Positions 23,691 through 35,320 of a stretch of DNA of 64,000 nt are shown here, piece by piece. The stretch spans positions 186,001 through 250,000 of the forward strand of contig VXAI01000372.1 in assembly GCA_013399305.1 (NCBI GenBank), in the 5' to 3' direction. The first letter of the stretch is position 1. Each line of letters starts with the position of its first letter. The DNA comes from Rostratula benghalensis (lineage: Eukaryota > Chordata > Aves > Charadriiformes > Rostratulidae). Position numbers and translations under genes: made by a program. The notes below the pieces were generated by a model. That model saw only the letters and a list, made by a program, of their open reading frames with translations, did not search any database and had not been told where the DNA came from.

Positions 23691-25541
23691 GTTATCACTA
23701 GTAGCCATTCCTGCTAAATAAACCCTGCTATGCTACTGTGCATCTTTCCCACAAGCACTGCCAAAAAGACAACACAAAAACCAATGAGCCATAACCTGAG
23801 CCTTCTGGAGGGAGAGACAAGGATGATTTTAAGACTCAGCTTCAAAGGGTAAATGTTTCCATTATAAAAGAGCTCCACATTCAGTATTAGAAAATCTAAT
23901 CATAACATTCTCCAACAGATCACAGCTACAATCAGTCAAAAACCAGCACCTAAAGTAGTAAAATTGCCAAATGCTACTGAACATCAGTGGGATTTCAGTG
24001 CCCAATTCCCTTCCTGCTGCTTTGAAAGGCTGGGATGGAAGAACAGCTGATAAGTTTTGGAGCTTCCATTATCCTTTCTCTGCATCATGCCTCTTTCTGT
24101 AACTGGGCCCTTGTCAGTGATATCCATTTAAGAGCACTCTCCTCAGCAGAGGCCAATAGCTGCACCTAAAATAAATTGCTCTGCTAATCAGCATAAGCTG
24201 AAGTTAAAGGACTGAGTGGCTCTGTGAATATCAAGAGTGGCATTCCATCTGTGGGATGCCATCTGTGGCTTAGGCTCAACCAAAGAGCCTATGTTTAATT
24301 AATGTGGCTGTAATTTGCTCAGATCTTAATAGATCATGGACCATTCCACTTAATCACAACGCACAATTTGGCATATTTGAGCCATCCCACATGATATTCT
24401 GTGGGCTGAGGGCTGAGCTGATGCAGAGTTTGAACTACCTCTTACCCTCCATAAAAGTTTGGGTCATTGCAGAGGTCAGTGCTATGTAAAGCAGCATGTG
24501 AAATCTTGGATTGCTGTTACCTGTCCTGTACCTGATCTGTAAATAAATGTAGGATTGATGTGTCTAGCTTTGCCAGTGCCTTCACACTGAAAAAAGCAGA
24601 GGTCTCTCACTTGAAACAGGAGAGTAAATCCTGACAGTAAAGTGAGGAACAGCTGCCAAAGGCCAGGAGCAGAGAGAAATCAAGAGTAAACTCTTTCCTT
24701 CTGGATTCTGGAGCAGGAACTGCAAGGTGACAGTTGTGTCTGCAGCAGGCAAGTGGGGGCCTCAGCTTGAGGGATCTGGATGTGGCTGAGCAGAGGATGC
24801 TGAGATGCTCAAAAAAGGCATGAGAAAGTATGGGATACAGGGGGAAAGGAGAAGGGGGGGCGTGTTCTTTCACAGCACCTTTCTTCCTTCTTCAAGCATC
24901 ATCCTTGTTGGACTTGTGTATCTATCATCATACATATGTTAAGAAAAACATAAAAAATAGGCAGTTACAAAGTTCCCCTCACATCAGATCAGAAATCATG
25001 ATTGCTTATTAACCACAATACGTGATTAATGTCACTGAGGAAACGGAAGAAAAAAGAAAAAGAAACTGAACTCTTTTCTGAGCTGTTAGCATTCCTCAAT
25101 CTAATCTTTGTTAATAAGGTTTTTATTTAAAAATAACATCATTGGCCTACCTTAACCCTCACTCCAAATCCCCATTCCTTCCCCAGACCCAGAATCCCAT
25201 TATTCATGTCCTCCTGTTCTCCCTTTGGCCACATATTATTCATTGCCAAAGTTTGGTGAGCAGTTACGTGAATATGTGCTGGCACTGGAACTTGGGGTCT
25301 GAGCAAGCCAAACATAAGGATTAGCTGTTGTGATGGTCCATCCGACTCAGTTGGTGACCAGGGCTGAAAAAGAAGAGAGATGAATAAACAAGCTTCTCTG
25401 ATTTGAAAAAAGATTCCCAATTCCCCACCCTTCCTCCCCCACCCCATATCACATATATCCAAAGGCTTCCAAAGTAGAAGCGTGTCTCCATGTGCATGGC
25501 CAAATTATTTGTCAGCAACTGCCTAAACCATGGAGAGCATG
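23691..25541. other. Anonymous DNA with homeodomain/E-box-like words
   Basis: No gene was recognised. The 24.15-24.48 kb part has an enhancer-like word content: CTAATCAGC at 24184, a perfect TTAATTAA at 24295-24302, and two perfect copies of CCATCTGTGG (24245-24254 and 24259-24268), each carrying a CATCTG E-box. This is suggestive only, since such words are frequent by chance. Open frames are under 110 codons and do not resemble proteins. Confidence 0.4.
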
Positions 25542-25625
25542 TGTTGTTCCTCTCCCTGTGTGTGCACTTACACACATGTACACACATGTGTGCATGTAAG
25601 TGCACACATAGGGAGATGAACAACA
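25542..25625. repeat. Near-perfect 31-bp inverted repeat (hairpin)
   Basis: The left arm 25542-25572 pairs with the right arm 25595-25625. Of 31 positions 29 are Watson-Crick, one is G:U in a + strand RNA (25558 with 25609) and one is a C:U mismatch (25550 with 25617). Each arm holds the core TGTGTGCACTTACA or its complement. The 22-base centre pairs again: 25573-25579 with 25584-25590, leaving a 4-base loop and a 4-base bulge (TGCA, 25591-25594). The whole is an 84-nt hairpin of about 37 bp, similar in size to a pre-miRNA. The centre is CA/TG-rich, so it may have arisen by inverted duplication at a microsatellite. Neither arm is a miRNA I can name, and no target-site duplication is evident to suggest a transposon. 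Confidence 0.85.
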
Positions 25626-26199
25626 GCCTAAGGAGGAGAAGAGCCAGAGGCCAGGTGTTTCCCCATTAATACCTGGGGTGCTGGGGCTGCTAAGCAGAAA
25701 GTAGCAGAGAAATGCAAGTGATCCAAGCCTTTGTTTTCACATTTGTGCTATAACAAAAATGTGAATTGCAGCAAATGATTGCATTTCAACCTCTTCAACA
25801 ATAATGAAAAGGTGTCCGCTCACATAAATCCTGGATGTTTGGTTTCCCTAATGAAGCCTAATGAGAGCTGAGGAAGAGCAGCAGAAAGGGGTAGGGACAG
25901 AACAGACTGGGGGCCTTTATTTCATGACATGAAATCTATGATATGAACATCAGAAATCACTAGCCAGCAATTAACCAATTTCTGTCACAGAGAAGGGTCT
26001 CTGACTCATGGAGCAAGTTTCCACTTCAGGGTAACCCAGCCCTTCCTTCACCGGAGAAAACCCCCAAGTGCCCCAGTTAGCATACACCCTTCTCAAACAG
26101 ATGTCAAAGGCCTGCTGAAATGCATAAAAACCTGCAAATCTACATGTATTACCTGTGCTTTGCTGACATGTAAGAAGCCCAAAACAGCCAAAGTTGACT

Positions 26200-26216
26200 A
26201 AAAAAAAAAAAAAAAA
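26200..26216. repeat. A17 homopolymer
   Basis: An A-run on the + strand. The sequence upstream is not recognisable as a retrocopied transcript. Confidence 0.8.
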
Positions 26217-29200
26217 GCAGAGATGGGGACTGAATGCAGCTTTCCAGAGAAGGACACTAAAACCTAAACTACTGAGACATCTTCCTTCAGTTTTTTAAAA
26301 CAAACATATAACAAACTCAGGGAAAAGCCTATGCAAGACCCAACTAAAAACTGTTTTCAAAGACCTTAGCATCTTTGTGTGATACAAAGACCTCTCTTCA
26401 TCCAGCTGACAAGACTATAGCATTTCTCAGTGAAGGGGATCTAGGGACAGACAAATTCTGCCAGAAAATAAGCACTGGTTAGTCTTTTGCTGATCCCATT
26501 TATTACCAAAGGAACTGACCTACCAGTAACACGGGAGATCTATAATCATTTAAAGTCCAAGCTCTTCCCCAAAGTTCTATTTCTGAGGTGATTTCTCAAA
26601 TGGGAAGTGATCCTGCACAGAAAAGGGAGAGTGTCACTGAAGTCTGTGCCATCTCTGACTGTGGCATCCTCAGTGTCACAGACCTCTCAGTTTTGTGTAG
26701 CAAAAGTCTGAGCACAATGCAGTCTTGTAAATAGCTCTGGAGGGCAGAGAGGCACTCAGAAATACACCTCTAACACTGCTTGCCTCAGCTAACATTAAAT
26801 CAGTCTCTCTGGCATCTCTAGCATGTTCTCATGGATCACCCTGAAATATCAGCACAAGTGTTTCCCAGCAGTACTAAATCCATCAGTTCTGCCCATATAA
26901 TGCCCCAGGTTTAGCCATTTCAGCTTGCAATGCCATTGTATTTGACACTTCCTCAGTGGCCTTTTTCACCACCCTTCTGGGATTTGGAGATGTTTCCCAT
27001 TACTCCGAATTTGTACCTTTCTAAATGACAATGCCACCCAGCTATGGGGACAGCTTTCATAACACTACTGCTGTTTGCAGGTTTTGTTTCTGCTTTCAGA
27101 CACTCAAGGCATCACTCTCACCAAGTGCTGTCCATGTGCATGGCTCTACCCTACACTGAGTGTAACCTGGAGCTTTAGCTCCTTTCCTTTATCTGGCACT
27201 TTATACAGCTGCAAATTGCCACTGACTTTCAGCGTCTAATGTTCCTGCTTTCAGCAGGCAACAGCTCGTGCTGCACCAGTGGTGCTTCACCAAACTGCAG
27301 CCAGACCAGAGACTCATCCTATAACCCTGCTTAGCAGATCGTTTACAGCAGTGACATTGGTTCCCTTCAGTCCACTAAATTACAGATAATTGGAATTAGC
27401 GGCAATATGCACTCGCTGCAAACTGCTTAAATTTGTGCCACAAAACTCTGGATCACTGTCAGAGCTAATATGTCTACTGGAAATAGATGTGACAGGTATC
27501 ATCTCAGGCTTTGATCCTCTTCTAGGACAGTAGGACAGAGCTATCAATCCACAGCACGTCCAGCTTAGTGTGTCACTTTTTGTGGTACATCACTTTGAAC
27601 ATCCCCTTTCTTTCTAGATCTCCTTCCCTATAGTGTTCTGGATTTCTGTGTGCTTTACGTATTTCAGTTTAGGCTTGAGAACTTCCTTTGCTTGTCAAAT
27701 GCTAATTTTCACTGTTAAATTCTTTTTGGGTTATTTTTGCCCCACGTCTCAGTCATAAATACAGTGCAGATCTGAGACCTAATCCTTCCACTAAACCAGT
27801 TCAGTCCCAGATCAGTACCAGATCTCCAGTCCTCCTCAAATTTCCATATATTGCTTCATCTTTACCCTCCTGAGTAACAGGAAAACAAAAAAGTAGTAAA
27901 AACATTAACTGCTTTAAAAGCTGTTATCAAAAATCATGTCACCTTCTGCCATGTTCTTGTTTGCTGGCACTTGTACATTCCAGATACAGAGTAAAATTTT
28001 GGGGGCTTTTTTCCCCCCAAATAGCCTGCATAAAGCAGGACTTTCAGTTATTTTGCTTTTTCACTCAGCATGATTTCTTGTTCCCCTGGGTGTTGGCTCT
28101 TTTACTTCTGGACCCACACGTTTTTCAGAACTCACTCAGAGCAAAGGTGTTTGAGGGTGGTTTAATTTGAAATGTTTCATCCTATGTTAAAGACCCAAAA
28201 CCCTGTGACTCCAGCCCTTTGGGGCATCAATATATGCTATAGAAGTGCAGCAGTTTAGACACAAATGGCTGGAAGAAACTTGCAAGAGCCAGAACAGTAA
28301 ACATGTATGAAAGCGTTAGGAGAAGGGAATGGAAAAATACCAGTGTTTAACAACAGAATTGTAATCTCCTAATGAAACAATCAGCAGAACAAACAGCGTG
28401 TCTCCAGGCACACAGAGAGGAAACGTGGGGAGGGAGAGCCTTGGGGTGCCAGAGATAAGGAAATCACATCTGCTGTACTTTCCTGATGGGGCTGGCCACC
28501 AGCCCTTAATGATCCCTAGCAAAGCTGTGTTCATGTCACTGAAACAGTGTCCGTGGTTTACCAGCTGGAGCAACGGGTACCAAAGTCCAAACCAAGCCAG
28601 TTGTTGGTGTCCAGTTGTTAAAATTATTTCAGCCTAAACAGATGGAGTTTAAAGATTTAATAAATGCTCAATATAAGACAAAGGGTCACTATCGTTTCTG
28701 TTCCTGGACACAAAGCCTGAGTGGTAGCTCTGGCTGTGCATTAATTTGCCATAAAGGGCGGTTTTGCCCCCTCCCTCAAGCTTACCACTTGCTGTGAACC
28801 GAAGGTGGTGAGTGGGAAAGGGGAGTTGCCTGGTACAAATCAAAGAGGGCCTGACTAATGACAGATGTCTGCACCAAGCATGTTACATGCTGCCTGAAAG
28901 GAAAGCAACTTCTCAGCTAGAGAGGGCTTAGGGGCACAAAACAAGATGGCAAAGCTGACAAACATGCCAATGTTGCATTGTGCATGGGAACGAAACGGAG
29001 ACTGGGGCTTTGAGGAAAGGTTAAAAAAGCATCAGAACAAGGACTGAGTTGGAAAGGATGCAGAGAAGGAAAGCAGAGCAAACCAGGATCCGAGAAGATT
29101 TCTAATTTGTAGCAGCCAGACAGCACCACTCCCACCCCTTTAGCAGCTGGAGCACCGGGCAGCTGAAATCTAATGGAGTCAATTTGCTGCTGGAAATAAT

Positions 29201-32200
29201 GACTAAATTACTCCCATTTGCCCAGTGAAGAGGCTAAAGTCTAAGCAGATGAACATCAGGAGGTAAAAAACTGTTAGGAACAGACTGATGTGTTGTGAGG
29301 TTTTCCTTGCCTGCAAAAAGGAGCTGACCCCAGCCCCCTTCAGCATCGCCAGACCCCTCTTACTTACTGCAGAGCCCTTCCACCAAGTTAAACAAGTATC
29401 TAGCTCAGTTCCTGCCAAACCCCAAGGAAAGACAGCTTGGCTGAAATGTCAGCTGATAAATGAGAGGGTTTATTTGAGGAATAAACAAGGGACAAGCCTT
29501 TCAGCAGCAGCAGTTTCAACCCTGCTCTGCTCACCTCCCCCCTCGCAGAGTAAGGGGAGAGGATCAGTCACAAAGGAGAAGTGGGAAAGGGCTGGTTATT
29601 TACCACTTCTGCACAGGCAATAACAGTCAAGCTCTTTGCTCTCATGCCACAGGGGTAGCTGAATTTGCCAGGAGTATGGCAGCTCGTGGGGATCTTTGAC
29701 ACCTGGGGCACGTCCCTGTAAGAATCTGTACATCGAAAGGTGCCTCTGGGACAGCATTGCTGGAAGGCCTGAACAGCATGTGAGGTGAAACTTGTTTATT
29801 GAGAGACTCCTACAAAATCCTGGTTGAGAAGGATACAGTTCAGCTCACTCACCTGGCTGCCTCTGCCCACTGTGGGGCGAAGGAAGGATTCCAAAACAGA
29901 AATCAATGAATAGCACAGAAAGATTCCCCAAATGCTCTAAAACAGGCAAGAGTTTTGCCAAGAGGCAGATCCAGAAAACTACTTAGGCACCAAAGCCCTC
30001 AGTAATTCTCTCATGCCTCACTGTAGGAGCTGCAGGCTCCACTGGCAGGCGGGAGACATCTCGCTGCTAAGCACTTTGGCAGTCCTTTGGGGCTAACCCT
30101 CCTCTGGCCCCACAGGCAGCTCATACTAAATGCTGAATTGCAGCATCGAGGCCAGGCTCCTCATACTTAGATGCTGAGATACTTTGCTTTTAGGAGCTCA
30201 TCTCCTTTGGATCTTTTCCTAAGAGCCATCAAGATGTTTATCTCCCCATCCCATCTAGGCAATCACTCAATTACTGTTCCCAGGATAAAACCAAGAGTAA
30301 GGCCTTGACTATACAAGCCTCATGTATGACAAGCCCTGGGGAGCCCTGTCAAAGGAGAAATGAGACTGAAGGAGACCATAGCCCCCTCTTCAGAACCAGC
30401 TGATGATTCATATGCTTCCTGTCACTCAGTGGGAAATAAATTGCAACACTATCAGCATCACCCATCCCTGATCCACACAGACATCCCTCAGCCAGGCAAA
30501 CTTCAGAGCTAAAAGCAGCAGCAGTTCAAGGGAGGAAGCCAAGATATTCCACAGAGAGCCTGCACCACAGGAGGACAGATGTAAATATACTCCTGTGGTC
30601 ATGTGGCAGTTCAATAGCAGGTACCCGTTCATGAATCCGCTTCCACATTCCTCTCACCTCTGCCATTCCATCTTCCCAGTCCAGCTGAGTGAAGGATGTC
30701 TACCATCCCCTCCATCAGTGCTAACTCTGGGTGCTTGTCATTTCAGGAGTGCGTGTTCATTTTATTTCCTAAAGGAATTTAGATCTAGGCCTTCATAGTG
30801 CTTTGACAGGTTTGAAGTAGTTGAAAAAGAGTCAAAGGTGGCTTCCAGCAATGCTCCACTCCTGAAGATGGTGATGAGCAAATCCTCACACATTGCAATA
30901 GGCAGGCATGAGCCAGTCTAGGCTCTACACACGTAAACAGCACTTGTACAGATTGCATTTACTAGGTGCCTATCAGATGGTAGGACTGGTTCCTTCAAAT
31001 ACAAAAAAACCTTTACTTTGAGAAAGTGGGGGACCTTCCATCTTACTACATGCTCTTAATATAGTTGTGTTTTCAAAGCACACTTCAGCTGCCAGCTGAA
31101 ATGCTCCCTCCCTACTCCAAGCCTCCCGATGCCTGCCACAAGGCAGGACCAGAGTGACAGCAGGAGGCAGTGATCTTTCATCTGCCATACTGCCCTGCCA
31201 TTTCTGCAGAGATTCCCAGAGCACTTGGACTGCATGGTTATTGCTGGCTTTGAGTTTCAGCCACAGGACCAAGGGGCATGGCTCGGTCGGCTGGCCACCG
31301 AAAGCAGACTCAGAAGGGGCTTGTCAGTCCTAGCATTCAGGTCTTGCCATCATCTTTCTGGCATGGTGTCTGTTGTGTGAGTCATGCATTTAAGCAGATT
31401 AGGGATACAGATAAGATACTCTGCACATTAGTCATGACAAACATGCAGGTAGTGGATGAGCAGAGCTGTTTCAGTCATCTTCCTAACTGGAATGATCTTT
31501 TCTCTCTTCATTACCCAGCCTACTGCATTGCAGCACTAGCATGCATGTCCCAGTGACTTTCAGGGTGAGTCACCAAATGTAACATATTACAGTGCAACCG
31601 AAGCTTTAATAAACAGGGTTCTTGGTTTTTTAACTTGATCTCTATTTCCATAATAAAAGCTTTTTGTTATTATCTGTGCATGTACTTGTCAAATCAGAAT
31701 ATTCACAGAGATATTCTCAATTCCCAGTCACTCAATAACTTATAAGGCATGCCAAGTAGACAGAAAAGCCAGGGCACCTGGGTCCCTTGTCTCGTGGTTC
31801 AAGTAGCAAGCAATGCAACTCCGAGAGAATGTACCATGTATCTGCCCTAGGGAGATTTCCCAGCCTGCCTCAGACTTACCCCTGCTGAGTTGAAACCTCA
31901 CAGGACTGGGCAGTTCTGTGCCTGCACCGCGCCAGGGTCTGTGGTACTTGCCACCCATTTTGCCAGCGAGGGTAACTGGCATTCCCCAACCTCATCTGTC
32001 AGTTCAAACCCACACAGCAAAGGAGGAGCAACAGCATCTCCTTCTCAAAGAGGGGAAAAAAACCCCAAAAAATCCAGTTAAACACTGTGGGAAAAGGCTC
32101 TGGTTTTATCTGTATTTCCCAAGGGACGTGCCACTTTTCTCGCTGAGCATTAACCACAGTATCCTGGACCACGCACCGTGCTGCTGGCCTAGGTGCTATG

Positions 32201-33935
32201 GTGTTGCTTCCAGCTGGAGTCAAGTGTAACAGCCCCTAGAACAGCAGCTTTCTGCAGTCTCCTCATGCCTCCAACTGTTCACTCATTATGGCCTGCCTCA
32301 CCTTGGCTCAGAGACAACAAAAATCGATACTTGACCTATATTTTGGTGGCACACGTGACATACCTCTCTCCAACACTTCTACAATATTTGTTTACCTCCA
32401 ATGAGATAATGTTTCCAGGATTTTCTAATCAATATTAGACAGGACATTAAAAAGGTGCTGAGCAAGATTATTCAAAAATAATCTAAGTGAATCAATGAAG
32501 CCAGCTGGTCTACCAACAAAGTTATTACCATCATTGTGTCAGAATGACAATGGAGGATGCTGGGTCAGGCCGATGTTTTGCAAGTTTGTTCTGTGTGCAA
32601 CAGAAGTCGTTGCTGCCAGACTTCAGTGACACCTTCATAAGCTCATAATGATGCCAGTCACAGAATAGATATGGTAGACAACAGAGTCCCAGAAGAAAAG
32701 ATTCACATATCTGTTTTGAAAATTGGTTTCAGGAAGTGCTGGGAGAACAGGGAGGTGGAGAGACTGGAGGAGCTGGTGCTGGAAGCCCTGGGAGAGAGCA
32801 GAAGTGGAGAAGATGAGAAACAGGGACCGGGGAACATGGACAATACAGGGTGAAATCTAGGCTGTCCAGACAAGACCAGAGCCAGGGGAGAGGTACAGGT
32901 TCCAAGGGGCTTTTTCATCCAGTCCCTCAAATTAGGCAATTAGATTAATTGCCTCCTGACAACAAGCTGTGACAGGAGGCATCTGGGCTGCAGCTGTGCC
33001 CTTAGAGACTTAGCAGCCTGGTCACGCCCCTGCTTTAGCCATAGGAGAGGTGCAGGGTGTCCTTCAGGGGACAGCACGTGGCATGGAGATAGTGAGGTCC
33101 TGACACTGCCACCATGCTGGAAACCCCCAGGGCTCCTGCACCTGAGCAGCAGGTGGGTTTCTGCACTGCCAGATGATGTAAGTACCTCTGTCCTTTCAAA
33201 TCAGCAGGGTGCAGTGAAACCCTTGCACTGGCTTTGAGAGCTAAAAGCTTTGCTTATGCATTCTTTTTAAGGAGACGTCTTTTGACAGGATGAACATAAA
33301 TACCCCAAGGACCGAAGGGATTGAAGACTGGCAAAGGCCTGCTCTAACCCATGAAACTGAAATGTGGATATCCCCAGATAAGGTTCTGATGTCCCAGCAA
33401 CCAGGCACACTGCAGCAAGCAGCACCACACCAGGTCTGTGCTGCTGAGCACAGTCACACTAAATTTCAGTGCCTGCTCTCTCCATGTCCCCTTTCTCTAG
33501 CCTGTCCCTGCAGCCCCAGTCTTTCTGCCATAATCCCATGTGTGAGCCCAACTCTGCCTTTGAACTATTGTTTTTTTTCTCCCCACTCTGCAGTCAAAAT
33601 TGCAGCATCTTAACCTCAAGAGGGTACATCTCTGGAAGACGTGCAGAGGCATTACTCTGCATAGTGTCTGCTACAAACCAGCATGACTCACCCAGCAGCA
33701 TCCCCTGATGCACTGCTCAGGAGGACACATCCCTTGGATGTCTTGCTCAGGGGTATCACAGCCATTTCTTTCTGTCCCCTTCCAGTGAGCAGAAGCAAGA
33801 TCTCTCCCTGACTCAGCGAGAACGTTGTTAAATTACATGTTCTGCCCAAGAAGATTCTTTTTTTTCCCCTAGAGTTAAAAATGACTGCAGCCTCCTGGTC
33901 AGAGGCAGGACCCTTGGTGATCTGATCCAAAGCTC

Positions 33936-33983
33936 CCCTTGATATACTGGATATAGTAACCCTTGATATAGTGGATATACTCT
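33936..33983. repeat. Tandem duplication, 2 x 24 bp
   Basis: CCCTTGATATACTGGATATA (from 33936) is repeated as CCCTTGATATAGTGGATATA (from 33960), with a period of exactly 24. The two copies differ at one position within the first 20 bases. A recent local duplication is the simplest explanation. Confidence 0.85.
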
Positions 33984-35109
33984 TCCCCCTCGCCAAAGGC
34001 AAGCAGCAAGCAAATCACAGTCTGCTCAGATGGTGAAAGCCTATAGTACAGCATATAATATTTTGAGACATCCTAAATCTTAGGAGGTAAGACTACATGA
34101 GGGAGTGAGAGTTTCAGGCTCAGGCTTTGCTCTCCAGCAAATCCAAAACAAGTCCTAGTAAGTACAGGCCTTTGGGAAGCGATTAAGTAATAAACTGCCC
34201 CTCGAAGGCAGGCACAGGCAGGGGGAAGTTGGGTAGATCAGGTCTTGAGCTCAGAAGAGATAAAGGAACAGCCTAGAGGGAAACTATAAGGACTGCCTTT
34301 AGGGGACAGACAGTCTTTGGGGCTAACCATCCCCAGAACAATACTAGAATTTAAATTCAAAGAGAAATAGTTGATTACCTCTGAGTGTGTTCTTCAGACC
34401 AGAGCAACAACCATGGAGAGCTAACAATCAAGGGATCAGGATATGGGAGCAACTGATGGTACTGGTTTGTTGCACAGTGCAGATAAAATCTCAGCGAGCA
34501 GAAATTAATTGTGGGAAAGTGTGTTGCTTTTTAGGAGAGAAAGGGAGCAGAGGACTTAGCTTTACATTTGGCAAGACTTATATAAAAGGATGACCTTTAT
34601 TATCTCACCTGCTTTGGTCAGAGTCCTGCCCTCATCCAGGTTGACCTACAAGAAATGGCAGTATCTGAAATTCCTTCTCCTGCACCAATACAAAGGTCTT
34701 TCACCTTTTTTGGGTCCAGTTTTAGCATCTCTGAAGGGCACTGTGATGCACTGACAAGGCATTCCCTGACAGTTCTTTTGTATCTCTACTTATTACCTAT
34801 ATTTTTAATTGCAGAAAGGGACTTTTGAAAACCACAAAAAGAAGAAAACCTAAAAGCAGATTAGTTACGTGAAATAAAGATGCCCTGAAAGTATACATTC
34901 AGGTAGAAATAAAGATACTTTTTTATCTTCGCTTAGAGGCATACAATAAAAATGTATTTTCAGTGCTTGGCTGCCACAAATAACTGTACTACAATTAGAT
35001 GTGTGTATTATAAAATTGTGTGGGTGTGGTAATTATCACCCTTTGCAGCAGAATATATTTATACAGATCCTAAATTACAGCACAAAGAAACATCATTTGA
35101 GAAAGGTTT

Positions 35110-35150
35110 AAAAAGAAAAGAAAAAAAAACACCACCAAAAAAAACCCCCC
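35110..35150. repeat. A/C low-complexity tract
   Basis: Interrupted A-runs pass into CACCACC, A8 and C6. Third example of the A-run to C/A-only pattern. Confidence 0.75.
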
Positions 35151-35295
35151 AGGTCGGGGGGAGAAGATTAAACTTTGCATTTTATTTTTGAGAAGTATTC
35201 TATAAAAAAGTAGGATGCATCACGTGTTGGTCTTGGAATGTGTAACCATGCAGTCAGACTAGAGGCAGCCTGCATCCATCTCTATTCATTATAGG

Positions 35296-35320
35296 AGTGT
35301 GTAAGTGTGCGTGTGTGTGC
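35296..35320. repeat. GT-rich microsatellite
   Basis: Imperfect GT repeat containing AAGTG and GCGT interruptions. Simple sequence. Confidence 0.7.

Noticed and set aside
24830..25320. Coding exons suggested by short frames near the hairpin
   Set aside because: The frames are under 110 codons, overlap on both strands, partly read through the hairpin repeat itself, and lack splice borders or similarity.
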